A DNA stretch of 64,000 bases, taken from contig JALOLR010000004.1 in NCBI GenBank assembly GCA_025455885.1, forward strand, positions 62,001 to 126,000, given 5' to 3'. A program made the translations under genes and the position numbers. The notes under the pieces were generated by a model. It saw only the letters and a list, made by a program, of their open reading frames with translations, was not told the origin of the DNA and did no database searches. This DNA is from Acidimicrobiales bacterium. GTDB taxonomy: Bacteria > Actinomycetota > Acidimicrobiia > Acidimicrobiales > Acidimicrobilacustridaceae. Below are positions 47,660 through 55,892 of this stretch, in pieces (the first letter of the stretch is position 1; each line of letters opens with the position of its first letter).

Positions 47660-48292
47660 GTGGCGACGGCGACGAAGGCGACGGGACGGGGCCCCCGGGC
47701 GGCACGCACCCGCGAGACCGAGGACCGGATCCTCACCGCGGCGCTCCAGTCCTTCGGGGGTCGCGGCTTCGAGGCCACCTCCCTCGACCAGGTCGCCGCC
47801 GAGCTCGGCGTCACCAAGCAGACGATCCTCTACCACTACCCGTCGAAGGCGGCGCTGCTCGACGCGGTCATCGACCGGGCCACCGCCGACCTGATCGTGA
47901 CGTTCGACGCCACGCTGGCCGCCGCCGGACCCGGCTGGGATCGCGTCGAGGCGGTCGTGCGCGCGGTGTTCCGCCTCGCCCTGCGCCGGCCCGAGCTGCT
48001 CGGGCTGCTCCGCGAGGTGAGCCGGCTCGGTCCGCCGTCGGCGACCCGCGTCGCCGAGAACCTCGACGGGCTGGTGCGCCGGGCCCGGGCGTTCCTCGAG
48101 GCGGAGATGGACGCCGGCCACGTCCGCCGCAGCGACCCCGGGTTGTTGTTGGTCTCGGCCTACTCGACGGTCATCGGCGTGGCCACCGAGGTCGAGGTGT
48201 TGCGGGCGGTGGGCATCGAGCCCACGCTGCGCACCACCGTGCGGCGCCGCCAGGAGCTCCTCGCGTTCCTGCGCTCGGCGCTCGTCCCCTGA
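47660..48292 (+). CDS. TetR-family transcriptional regulator
   Basis: 210 residues. The helix-turn-helix is TEDRILTAALQSFGGRGFEA and TSLDQVAAELGVTKQTILYH, followed by a helical ligand domain. I prefer GTG 47660, six bases after TACCAT; a TTG at 47630 in frame would add ten residues. Divergent from the acyl-reductase operon with the palindromes in between, it is probably that operon's repressor, with an acyl compound as the likely ligand (inferred). Confidence 0.88.
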   Translation: MATATKATGRGPRAARTRETEDRILTAALQSFGGRGFEATSLDQVAAELGVTKQTILYHYPSKAALLDAVIDRATADLIVTFDATLAAAGPGWDRVEAVVRAVFRLALRRPELLGLLREVSRLGPPSATRVAENLDGLVRRARAFLEAEMDAGHVRRSDPGLLLVSAYSTVIGVATEVEVLRAVGIEPTLRTTVRRRQELLAFLRSALVP

Positions 48293-48330
48293 TCCGAGCC
48301 GCTCCGCGATCCGGCGCCGACCGGCGGGAC

Positions 48331-49185
48331 TCAGGCCATCGGCACCTCGACCCGCACCGCCTCGATGCACCCGGCGCGCATGGCCGTCGTCTTGGCCGGG
48401 TTGGTCGATCGGCCGGTGCACAGGAACAACGTCCGTCCGTCGGATCCCCCCAGCGCGCACGAGTACACGGAGCGGTCGCCGGTGGGGATCCAGGCGACGA
48501 TGCCCTCGTCGACGTGCACGCGCATCACCCCGTTGTAGACCGGGTCGGCGATCCAGAGCGCCCCCTCGGCGTCGAGGCAGATGCCGTCGGGCACGTTGGG
48601 TCGCAGGTCGGCCCACACCCGGGGGTTGCTGAGCGAGCCGTCCGGTTCGAGGTGGTAGGCGGAGATCCGCTGGCCGAAGGTCTCGGCCACCAACAGCAGC
48701 GGGGTGAGCTCGTGGGGGACGACGACGGCGCCGTTGGGGAACAGCAGTTGCTCGGCCACCACCCAGGCCTCGCCGTCGGGCTCCACGCACACCATGCGGG
48801 CGCCGGCCGGCTCGTCGCCCCGCTCGGCGTCGTAGCCGTAGTTGCCGATGTAGGCCCGCCCCTCGCCGGTCACCACCATGTCGTTCCAGGGGTGCAGCGA
48901 GAACCGCTCGAGGTCGCAGACCTCGGTGAGCCCGTCGTCGTCGAGGCGCAACAGGGCGTGGTCGAGCATCGAGACGACGAGCAGACGCCCGTCGGGGAGC
49001 CACCCGAGGCCACCCGGTTGCTCGGTCATCCGGACGACCGGCTCGGCCTGGCCGTCCTCGGTCATCGCCCAGACGCGGCCGTCGTGCACGTCGGAGAACC
49101 ACAGGCGGCCGTCGTGCCACCGGGGGCTCTCGGGGTAGGCGAGGCCGTCGAGCACGACCGAGGGCTCGCCGGGTGCCCAGGTCAT
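48331..49185 (-). CDS. SMP-30/gluconolactonase-like protein (second copy)
   Basis: 284 residues with the SMP-30 blade motifs: YPESPRWHDGRLWFSDVHDG, PGGLGWLPDGRLLVV, HPWNDMVVTGEGRAYIGN and PDGICLDAEGALWIADP. It probably hydrolyses a lactone and binds a metal ion. It is related to the protein at 27485-28366 but clearly different. Its ATG overlaps the ddl stop by four bases, so it is likely cotranscribed with ddl, for no known metabolic reason. Confidence 0.85.
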   Translation of the reverse strand: MTWAPGEPSVVLDGLAYPESPRWHDGRLWFSDVHDGRVWAMTEDGQAEPVVRMTEQPGGLGWLPDGRLLVVSMLDHALLRLDDDGLTEVCDLERFSLHPWNDMVVTGEGRAYIGNYGYDAERGDEPAGARMVCVEPDGEAWVVAEQLLFPNGAVVVPHELTPLLLVAETFGQRISAYHLEPDGSLSNPRVWADLRPNVPDGICLDAEGALWIADPVYNGVMRVHVDEGIVAWIPTGDRSVYSCALGGSDGRTLFLCTGRSTNPAKTTAMRAGCIEAVRVEVPMA

Positions 49186-50315
49186 CGGGGCAGTGCCCTG
49201 CGTCGGTGGCGTTCGAGGGCCAGTCCGAGGAGCTCGTCGAGCAGCGCCGGGTAGGGGAGCCCCGATGCCGTCCAGAGCTTCGGGAACATCGAGATCGGGG
49301 TGAACCCGGGGATGGTGTTCATCTCGTTGAGGAGGAACCCCCGCCCCGGATCCTCGAGGAAGAAGTCGACGCGGGCCATGCCCGAGCCCCGCATCCCGGT
49401 GAACACACGACAGGCCAGGTCGCGCACCCCGTCGGCGTCGGCGGTCGAGAGCGGGGCCGGGACCCGCAGCTCGGCGGCGCCGGTCGCGTACTTGTCGTCG
49501 TAGTCGTAGAACTCGGCGCCCGGCACGATCTCGCCGGGGACCGACGCCCGCGGGGACTCGGTGTGGCCGAGCACGGCCACCTCGATCTCCCTGCCGGCCA
49601 CCCCTTCCTCGACGACGAGCCACTCGTCGTGGAGGAGCGCCGCCCGGAGCCCTGCCTCGAGTCCGTCGACGTCGGTGACCCGGGAGATCCCGATCGACGA
49701 GCCCATGTTGGCGGGCTTCACGAACGCCGGGAGGCCGAGCTCGGCGGCGAGCTCCTCGGCCAGTCCCGGCCGGATCCGGTCCGCGGCCCCCGGGTCGACG
49801 ACCTCGGAGCGGTGCAACCCGCGCCAGCGGGCCTGGGGGATGCCGAGGGCGCTCGCCATGTGCTTGGCGGCGATCTTGTCCATGGCCAGCGCCGATCCGA
49901 GCACCCCGGAACCCACGTAGGGGACCCCGGCCAGCTCCAGCAGGCCCTGCACGGTGCCGTCCTCGCCCATCGGGCCGTGCAGCAGTGGCAGCACGACCAC
50001 CGCCGCGTCGCCGTCGTCGCCGGCGAGCATCGGCAGGGGGTCGACCTCGGGGCCGTCGACGGCGAGGGCGTCGGGGAGGGCGTCGACGGCCAGCGCCGCG
50101 TCACCGCTGAGGAGGGCGGCGGGGGCCGGCTCGGGCCGGACCCACGCTCCGTCGCGGGTGATGCCGATCGGCACGACCTCGAAGCGCTCCCGGTCGAGCG
50201 CGGCGATCACGTGGCGGGCCGTCACCCGGGACACGTCGTGCTCTGCGGACTGCCCCCCGAACAGCACCACGACCCGTGTCCGCGCGCCGGTCGACGGTGG
50301 GGGCGGGGGGGTCAT
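49182..50315 (-). CDS. ddl: D-alanine-D-alanine ligase
   Basis: 377 residues. It joins two D-Ala with ATP for peptidoglycan precursors. The N-terminus has VLFGGQSAEHDVSR; the ATP-grasp core has FVKPANMGSSIGISR and NEMNTIPGFTPISMF. The ATG is eight bases after TAGCGT on the minus strand. It is divergent from murF, which uses its product, 64 bases between the starts. The SMP-30 gene follows with a four-base overlap. Confidence 0.95.
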   Translation of the reverse strand: MTPPPPPSTGARTRVVVLFGGQSAEHDVSRVTARHVIAALDRERFEVVPIGITRDGAWVRPEPAPAALLSGDAALAVDALPDALAVDGPEVDPLPMLAGDDGDAAVVVLPLLHGPMGEDGTVQGLLELAGVPYVGSGVLGSALAMDKIAAKHMASALGIPQARWRGLHRSEVVDPGAADRIRPGLAEELAAELGLPAFVKPANMGSSIGISRVTDVDGLEAGLRAALLHDEWLVVEEGVAGREIEVAVLGHTESPRASVPGEIVPGAEFYDYDDKYATGAAELRVPAPLSTADADGVRDLACRVFTGMRGSGMARVDFFLEDPGRGFLLNEMNTIPGFTPISMFPKLWTASGLPYPALLDELLGLALERHRRRALPR

Positions 50316-50323
50316 GGGTCCCG

Positions 50324-50329
50324 ACGCTA
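50324..50329 (-). promoter_or_regulatory. -10 element of ddl
   Basis: TAGCGT on the minus strand, eight bases upstream of the ATG; the leader would be one or two bases. Confidence 0.45.
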
Positions 50330-50367
50330 CCGCCGCGGTGCGGTCCTCTCCGGTCCTCGTCGCTCGG

Positions 50368-50373
50368 TACGGT
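50368..50373 (+). promoter_or_regulatory. -10 element of murF, leaderless
   Basis: TACGGT is followed by six bases (GAGGAG) and GTG 50380. The purine stretch is too close to the start to act as a ribosome site, which supports the leaderless reading. Confidence 0.55.
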
Positions 50374-50379
50374 GAGGAG

Positions 50380-51684
50380 GTGAGGTTCACCGCCGCCGAG
50401 GTCGCCGACACCGTCGGCGGCACCCTCCACGGAGCCGACGTGGTGGTGGTGGGGGCGTCGATCGATTCCCGCACGCTCGAGCCGGGCCAGCTCTTCGTGC
50501 CTGTCGCCGGGGTGCGCGACGGCCACGACTTCGTCGCCGCGGCCGCGGCGGCCGGGGCGGCAGCCACGCTCAGCGCCCGAGGCCCCGTCGACGGCGTCAC
50601 GACCATCGTCGTCGACCGGCCCGAGGCGGCGCTCACCCGGCTCGGGGCCCACGCCCGGGAGCGGCTCCCGGAGCGGGTGGTGGGCATCACCGGGTCGGTG
50701 GGCAAGACGTCGACGAAGGACCTCTGCCGCGGTGTGCTCGAGCCTCACCTGCGCACCGGTGTCAGCGCGAAGAGCTTCAACAACGAGCTCGGCGTGCCCC
50801 TCACCCTGGTGAACGTCCCCGACGACACCGAGGTCGCGGTGATCGAGATGGGGGCCCGTGGGCGGGGCCACATCGCCTCGCTGTGCGCGGTGGCGCGGCC
50901 GACCATCGCCGTGGTGACGGCCGTGGAGCTGGTGCACGCCGAGCTGATGGGCGACCTCGACGGCATCGCCCGGTGCAAGCGCGAGCTCCCCGAGTCGCTG
51001 CCCGCCGACGGGGTGGCGGTGCTCAACGCCGCCTACGACCGGGTGGCGGCGATGGCCGCGGTGACGTCGGCGCGGGTGGTGCGCTACGGCGCCGACGACA
51101 GCGAGGTCCGGGCCACCGACGTCGAACTCGACGAGGACCTGCGGGCCCGCTTCCGGTTGGCGACGGACTGGGGCGGCGCCGACGTCCACCTCGCGGTGCG
51201 CGGCCGCCACCAGGTCGGCAACGCCCTCGCCGCCGCGGCGGTGGGGCTGGTGTGCGGCATCGACGTCGCCGACGTGGCCGCCGGCCTGGGGCGTGGCGAG
51301 CTGTCCCCCTGGCGGATGGACCTGCGCACCGCGCCGGGCGGGGCCCGGGTGCTGAACGACGCCTACAACGCCGGCCCGGCGTCCACGGCCGCCGCCCTCT
51401 CGGCGCTGGTCGCCCTGCCGGCCGAGCGGTTCCACGCCGTGCTCGGCCCGATGGCCGAGCTGGGGGACGACGGTCCGGCCGAGCACCGGCGCATCGCCGG
51501 GCTGGCCACCGCGGCGGGCGTGAGGCTCGTGGCCTTCGCCACCGACGACTACGGGATCGCCCCGGTCGACACGATCGACGCCGCGCTCGAGGCGCTCGGA
51601 CCGCTCGGGCCGGGGGACGCGGTGCTGGTGAAGGGCAGCCGGGTGGCGGGGCTCGAACGCCTGGCCGAGGCGCTGCTCAGCTGA
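50380..51684 (+). CDS. murF: UDP-N-acetylmuramoyl-tripeptide--D-alanyl-D-alanine ligase
   Basis: 434 residues. It adds D-Ala-D-Ala to UDP-MurNAc-tripeptide. It has the N-terminal UDP-binding domain, P-loop GITGSVGKTSTKD, SFNNELGVPLTL and LNDAYNAGPASTAAAL. Together with the divergent ddl it gives two successive steps of wall synthesis. GTG 50380 is the only start that fits the leaderless promoter. Eight bases of its end overlap the convergent MFS gene. Confidence 0.93.
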   Translation: MRFTAAEVADTVGGTLHGADVVVVGASIDSRTLEPGQLFVPVAGVRDGHDFVAAAAAAGAAATLSARGPVDGVTTIVVDRPEAALTRLGAHARERLPERVVGITGSVGKTSTKDLCRGVLEPHLRTGVSAKSFNNELGVPLTLVNVPDDTEVAVIEMGARGRGHIASLCAVARPTIAVVTAVELVHAELMGDLDGIARCKRELPESLPADGVAVLNAAYDRVAAMAAVTSARVVRYGADDSEVRATDVELDEDLRARFRLATDWGGADVHLAVRGRHQVGNALAAAAVGLVCGIDVADVAAGLGRGELSPWRMDLRTAPGGARVLNDAYNAGPASTAAALSALVALPAERFHAVLGPMAELGDDGPAEHRRIAGLATAAGVRLVAFATDDYGIAPVDTIDAALEALGPLGPGDAVLVKGSRVAGLERLAEALLS

Positions 51685-53011
51685 CGACCGGGCCGGGGTC
51701 GCCGGGGGGAGGCCGCAGGTCGGCGTACCAGACGAGGAACGTCGCCATCGCCGCGCCGATGAGCACCATCACGGTGACGTCGGTCTGCTCGACCAGCCAG
51801 CCGCCCACCAGGCCCCCGACGGGCACGGTGCCCCCGAAGGCCATCATCCACACGGCCAGCACCCGCCCCCGCACCCGGTCGTCGAGGCGCTGTTGGAGCA
51901 CCGTCGACAGCGAGGTGATGGCCGCGAAGTAGCAGAAGCCGAGCAGCACGCCGATGGGGTAGGCGAGGGCCGGTCCGCGCACCAGGCCGTAAGCGGCGAG
52001 CAGCACCGCGAAGCCGGCCAGCGACACCCGCAGCACCCGTTCGAGGCTGCGGTCCGCGAAGACGGTGCCGATGGACAGGGCGCCCGCGAGGGCGCCGACC
52101 CCGAAGACCGCGTAGAGGATGCCGTAGGCGGTGCTCTTCGGGTTGATGTCGAAGTTGTCGGCGGCGAGCACCGGCATCTGGGTGAGGAACGTCAACGAGA
52201 AGAACGAGAAGAGGGCGATGGTGCCGACGGCCCGGCGGATGACGGGGTCGCGGCGCACGACCCGGAACCCGCCGAGGAGGCGGGCCACGCCGACGGGGTC
52301 GTCGGCGGAACGGGCGACCGGGGGCACGGTGATCCGGCTCACGGCGAGCACGATGAACACGTAGGTGGCGGCGTTGGCCACGAACACCCACGAGGCGCCG
52401 ACGGTGGCGTAGAGGGCGCCGCCGAGCGCCGGGCCGACGATGCGCGACAGGTTCATGTTCGCCGAGTTGAGCGACACGGCCCCGCTGATGTCGCGGCGGG
52501 GCACCAGGTTGGGGAGCAGCGACGCGAACGTGGGGGCCTGCAGGGCGTTGCCGGTCCCGATGGCGAAGGCGGCCAGGAGCAGCGCCACCTCCGACGGTGC
52601 GCTCTGGGCGGCGATGACGGCCAGCACGACGGAGAAGACCATCTGCTCGACGGCCATCACGACGATCACCTTGCGCCGGTCGAAGGTGTCGGCGAGCGCG
52701 CCGCCCACCAGGGAGAACATGAGGAGGGGACCGAGGGTGGCGAAGCCGATCAGCCCGACGAACCCGGCGCTGCCGGTGAGCTCGTACGCGAAGGCGGCGA
52801 GCACCACGTTCTGCATCCAGGTGCCGACGTTGGAGAGCACCGAACCGGTGAAGACGATGCGGAACCGGGGGTTGGCCAGGGCCGAGCGCAGCGGTCCGGC
52901 GATCGGCCGGTCGCCCTCCTCGAGCGCCTCTTCGGCGTCCTCGACGACGAAGGCGGGGAGCCGGTCGTCGTCGTCGGCGGGCGGGCCGGGCGGGCCGGAG
53001 GCGTCGAGCAT
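51677..53011 (-). CDS. MFS transporter (TMS/EntS-like exporter)
   Basis: 444 residues, 12 membrane helices after an acidic 45-residue N-terminus. NPRFRIVFTGSVLSNVGTWMQ and ADTFDRRKVIVVMA are typical of the MFS_3 subfamily that includes EntS and macrolide or siderophore exporters. The substrate is unknown. No adjacent gene suggests one. Confidence 0.82.
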   Translation of the reverse strand: MLDASGPPGPPADDDDRLPAFVVEDAEEALEEGDRPIAGPLRSALANPRFRIVFTGSVLSNVGTWMQNVVLAAFAYELTGSAGFVGLIGFATLGPLLMFSLVGGALADTFDRRKVIVVMAVEQMVFSVVLAVIAAQSAPSEVALLLAAFAIGTGNALQAPTFASLLPNLVPRRDISGAVSLNSANMNLSRIVGPALGGALYATVGASWVFVANAATYVFIVLAVSRITVPPVARSADDPVGVARLLGGFRVVRRDPVIRRAVGTIALFSFFSLTFLTQMPVLAADNFDINPKSTAYGILYAVFGVGALAGALSIGTVFADRSLERVLRVSLAGFAVLLAAYGLVRGPALAYPIGVLLGFCYFAAITSLSTVLQQRLDDRVRGRVLAVWMMAFGGTVPVGGLVGGWLVEQTDVTVMVLIGAAMATFLVWYADLRPPPGDPGPVVS

Positions 53012-53153
53012 GGCGAGGTCAGGCTACGGGCCGCTCCCCCTCGTTGCGAAACGATGCTGTTTCGGAATTGGGGCGGGTCCGGGCCTCTGAGCCGAATGGT
53101 CGCGCGCCGGTCGGGGAACGAACCGTCGGACCACCTCACCACAGGAGATCACC

Positions 53154-53297
53154 ATGGCCTTCGTCCTCTGGCTCATCGCCGTCGTTCTCGTCATCGCCGG
53201 GATCGTGGCGCTCGTGCGCAAGCAATGGCTGGCCGGCCTGGCCCTCATCGTCGTCGGCTTCCTCGTCGGCCCGGGGGGTGTCTCGGTCTTCGTCTGA
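53154..53297 (+). CDS. Small membrane protein, 47 residues
   Basis: ATG 53154 has AGGAG (53143-53147) at six bases. The protein has two helices (FVLWLIAVVLVIAGIVAL and LAGLALIVVGFLVG) joined by VRKQW, and a GPGGVSVFV end. This is the classic form of small actinobacterial two-helix membrane proteins, of unknown role. Its codon use is like its neighbours'. It lies between the MFS and the Tad operon genes, which are on the other strand. Confidence 0.7.
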   Translation: MAFVLWLIAVVLVIAGIVALVRKQWLAGLALIVVGFLVGPGGVSVFV

Positions 53298-53316
53298 CCG
53301 GTGCCGTCGACGCCCG

Positions 53317-53775
53317 TCAGTCGACGACGAGTCGGGCGGCGGCGCCGCCGCGCACGACGACGCCGTCGGCGACCCCCGGGAGCGCCTTGGCGAACACGTA
53401 GCCGACCCGTCGGACGAGACGCACCTCGACCGTGCCGTCGGCTCCCACCGTGACCGTGGGCGGTTCGTCGAGGTCGTCGAGCAGGCCCTTGGCATCGAGC
53501 GAGGCGAGCACGGCGTCGTCGACCCGGTCGGGATCGACGACGTAGCCCCGCCCGGACCGCAGCGCCACCTCGTCGAGGCCGTGACCAGCGGCATCGTTGG
53601 CGGCGTCGGCTGCGGCGGCGATGAGCTCGCGTTGGCCAAGGCGGGCCACGGTGAGGTCGACGGTGATGGCTCCGAGGACGAGCACGATGAGCACGGCCGC
53701 CGGCATCAGCATCAACACGCTGCCGACGTCACGCGGCCCCCGGTGGTGGGGGCGGCGCACGCCGGGCCTCAGCAT
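53317..53775 (-). CDS. TadG/Flp pilus pseudopilin-like membrane protein
   Basis: 152 residues. It has a basic N-terminus (VRRPHHRGPRDVGSV) and one membrane helix (LMLMPAAVLIVLVLGAITVD) followed by an extracytoplasmic domain with RVGYVFAKALPGVA. It matches the TadE/TadG-like group that follows the pilin gene in Tad operons. It is the last gene of the operon; its ATG overlaps the previous stop by seven bases. Confidence 0.7.
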   Translation of the reverse strand: MLRPGVRRPHHRGPRDVGSVLMLMPAAVLIVLVLGAITVDLTVARLGQRELIAAAADAANDAAGHGLDEVALRSGRGYVVDPDRVDDAVLASLDAKGLLDDLDEPPTVTVGADGTVEVRLVRRVGYVFAKALPGVADGVVVRGGAAARLVVD

Positions 53776-54245
53776 CTCGCCTCCCCGGGGAGCCCCGATC
53801 GGTAGGGGTCGACGATCTCACTCGCGCGGGCGGTGACCTCGAAGGCCTCGCCGAACCCGCCGACGAACGGGAGCGCCAACGCCGGCACCGGGTAGCTGAC
53901 CGTGACCGTGGCCCGGGTGCAGCGGCTGTAGGGACGGTCGTCGGCGTGGGTGATCTCCATCTCGGCACGGTCGGGATCGCGGCCGTGGCCGGCGATCGCC
54001 GATCTCGTCGCAGCGGCGGCGAGCTCTGTCGCGATGGCTGGACCCGATGCCTCCACATAGCTGCGGACGGCTTCGCGAGAGGCACTCGTCGCCGCCAGCT
54101 TGGCGTCGACGACACCCCAGGCGTTGGCCACCAACAACGTCCCGATGACGAAGACGAGCAGTCCGAAGGCGAGCACCTCCATGCCCCCGACCTGGCCTCG
54201 ATCGCCGAGTCCCCTCCCACCGATCGCCCTCCGGGCCGGCGTCAC
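53769..54245 (-). CDS. TadE/F-like membrane protein
   Basis: 158 residues. Near residues 15-45 it has RGQVGGMEVLAFGLLVFVIG, a leader-like segment followed by TLLVANAWGVVDAKLAA, the pseudopilin form seen in TadE/F proteins. GTG 54245 overlaps the preceding gene's stop (GTGA). The outer domain has one Cys (YSRCTRATV). Confidence 0.68.
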   Translation of the reverse strand: MTPARRAIGGRGLGDRGQVGGMEVLAFGLLVFVIGTLLVANAWGVVDAKLAATSASREAVRSYVEASGPAIATELAAAATRSAIAGHGRDPDRAEMEITHADDRPYSRCTRATVTVSYPVPALALPFVGGFGEAFEVTARASEIVDPYRSGLPGEARC

Positions 54246-54664
54246 TGCGCCTGCTCGATCCGCACCGTGACGGTCCGGTCGACGAGCGCCGCCCCGGGGC
54301 CGCGCAGGGTGTTCCACAGGAAACCGGGTGGGGTCGCCCGGACCCGCAGCGCCACGGTGTCGGCGGTCGAACCCGACCAGTCCATCGTCACCTCGTCCCC
54401 GAAGCGGCCGAGGAGCCGGCGCACCTCACCCTCGGCGGCGATCCGGGCGTCCTGCTGCGCCGCCGGGTCGCCCTGCTCGACGCGTGCCCCCGCCACCCTC
54501 CTGGCGCCCTCGTGCGCGGCGTCGGTGACCACCGACCGGGTGTAGAGGCCGACGAGGGTCTGGACGGCGAAGAGCATCATGGCCAGGAACACCAGCAGCC
54601 CCGCCACCGAGCCGATCAGCCCCGTGCCGCCCTCGCCGGTCGCGGCCCGGCGTCGGCCGTTCAC
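54242..54664 (-). CDS. TadE-like membrane protein
   Basis: 140 residues. It starts VNGRRRAATGEGGTGLIGSV with a helix LLVFLAMMLFAVQTLVGL, then a domain ending FLWNTLRGPG, DRTVTVRIEQAQ. The layout (short basic start, one helix, beta-rich outer part) is that of TadE. GTG overlaps the pilin gene's stop by four bases. Confidence 0.7.
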   Translation of the reverse strand: MNGRRRAATGEGGTGLIGSVAGLLVFLAMMLFAVQTLVGLYTRSVVTDAAHEGARRVAGARVEQGDPAAQQDARIAAEGEVRRLLGRFGDEVTMDWSGSTADTVALRVRATPPGFLWNTLRGPGAALVDRTVTVRIEQAQ

Positions 54665-54933
54665 TCCGACCCGATCTGCTCGATCTTGTCGTTCGTGGTG
54701 GCCTCGGTCGACTTCCACATCTGCTGGAAGCCCACCCACATCGCGGCGCCGAGGAACGCCATGATCAACACCGCGATGGCCGCGGAGATCACTCCCTCGC
54801 CCCAGTCGCCGCCACAGCGCCGACGCGCTGCCCGCGGGGAGGGGCGGCGGAGGCGGGCGACGAGCGTGGCCTGCGCCCAGCTCACCCCCGCCCCCCACGA
54901 TCCGACGGTGGGGTCGATGGTCGGTGTGTCCAT
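54661..54933 (-). CDS. Flp-type pilin
   Basis: 90 residues. After a 35-residue basic region comes GDWGEGVISAAIAVLIMAFLG, a hydrophobic segment with the Glu often found at position +5 of prepilins, then AAMWVGFQQMWKSTEATTN. The most likely processing site is before GVIS, but I cannot see a classic prepilin peptidase site. It should build the pilus fibre. Confidence 0.65.
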   Translation of the reverse strand: MDTPTIDPTVGSWGAGVSWAQATLVARLRRPSPRAARRRCGGDWGEGVISAAIAVLIMAFLGAAMWVGFQQMWKSTEATTNDKIEQIGSE

Positions 54934-54977
54934 GGTTCATCTGCCTTTCGTTGGTGGTTCGCTCGATCGGAGGACGG

Positions 54978-55892
54978 TCATCCGCTGGTGAAGAGGCGCA
55001 TCGCCTCGACGAAGGGCACGGCGAGGAAGAGCACGCCGGGCACGAGGGTGGCGACGGTGACCGGGATCCAGACCTGTTGGCCGCGTCGCTCGATCGTCTC
55101 GACCAGCTCGCGGTGCACGTCGCCTCTGACGGTGCGGGCCTCTTCGGCGATGAGTCGTCCGAGGTCACCGGCCTCCCGGTTCAGGGCGAGCACGCCCACG
55201 AGGCGGTCCACCGCCGGGACCTGGGCGAGCGCGGCCCACTCGCGGAGGGCCGTCACCTCGTCGAGACCCTGTTGGATGCGGCTCACCACGACACGGAGGT
55301 CGGCGGCCACGGCCCCCTGCCCACGGTCGGCCAGCCGGGTGAGCGCCGAGCCCAGGGAGTAGCCGGCGCACAGGAGCATCCCGAGCTGCTCGCTCACGAC
55401 CGGGAGCTCGAGGAAGATCTTGCGTTGCCACGCCGTCGACGCGTTGGAGAGCTGCTGCTCGACGAGGAGGAAGGCCAGCACCGGTGCGCCGACCACGCTC
55501 AGGGCGACGATCGGGACGGCCGGACGCACGACTGCCGTCGTCAGCACCGCGACGGCCAGTGCGCCCATCACCCAGCCCAGCTGACGGAGCCGGAACGAGG
55601 TCGGGTCGAGTGGCGAGTGGACCCGACGGAGTCGCCGACTCAGGTCCTCGGACACCCCCGCGACCCTGGCCAGATCGGCCCCGTGCTGGCGGGCGAGCGG
55701 TCCGAGGACGGCGACGACGGTGGCGCTCCAGCCGGCGCTGCCGGGGGCGGTTCGGCTCCGGGCGTCACCCCCGGGGGCGTAGGGGCGCAGCCGGTCGCGC
55801 AGAGGGATCCTGCGCACCCACCGCACCTCGCCGAGCACCAGCGTGGTGCCCAGCCACACGGCCAGCGCCGCCGGGACGAGCAGTCGCATCAT
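54978..55892 (-). CDS. Type II secretion F / TadC-like membrane protein
   Basis: 304 residues with a GspF-type domain in the C-terminal 170 residues (LFLELPVVSEQLGMLLCAGY-like helix, then AALAQVPAVDRLVGVLALNR), and three or four helices. It is a platform protein of the pilus machine, second of two. Its ATG overlaps the TadB gene's stop by four bases. Confidence 0.78.
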   Translation of the reverse strand: MMRLLVPAALAVWLGTTLVLGEVRWVRRIPLRDRLRPYAPGGDARSRTAPGSAGWSATVVAVLGPLARQHGADLARVAGVSEDLSRRLRRVHSPLDPTSFRLRQLGWVMGALAVAVLTTAVVRPAVPIVALSVVGAPVLAFLLVEQQLSNASTAWQRKIFLELPVVSEQLGMLLCAGYSLGSALTRLADRGQGAVAADLRVVVSRIQQGLDEVTALREWAALAQVPAVDRLVGVLALNREAGDLGRLIAEEARTVRGDVHRELVETIERRGQQVWIPVTVATLVPGVLFLAVPFVEAMRLFTSG

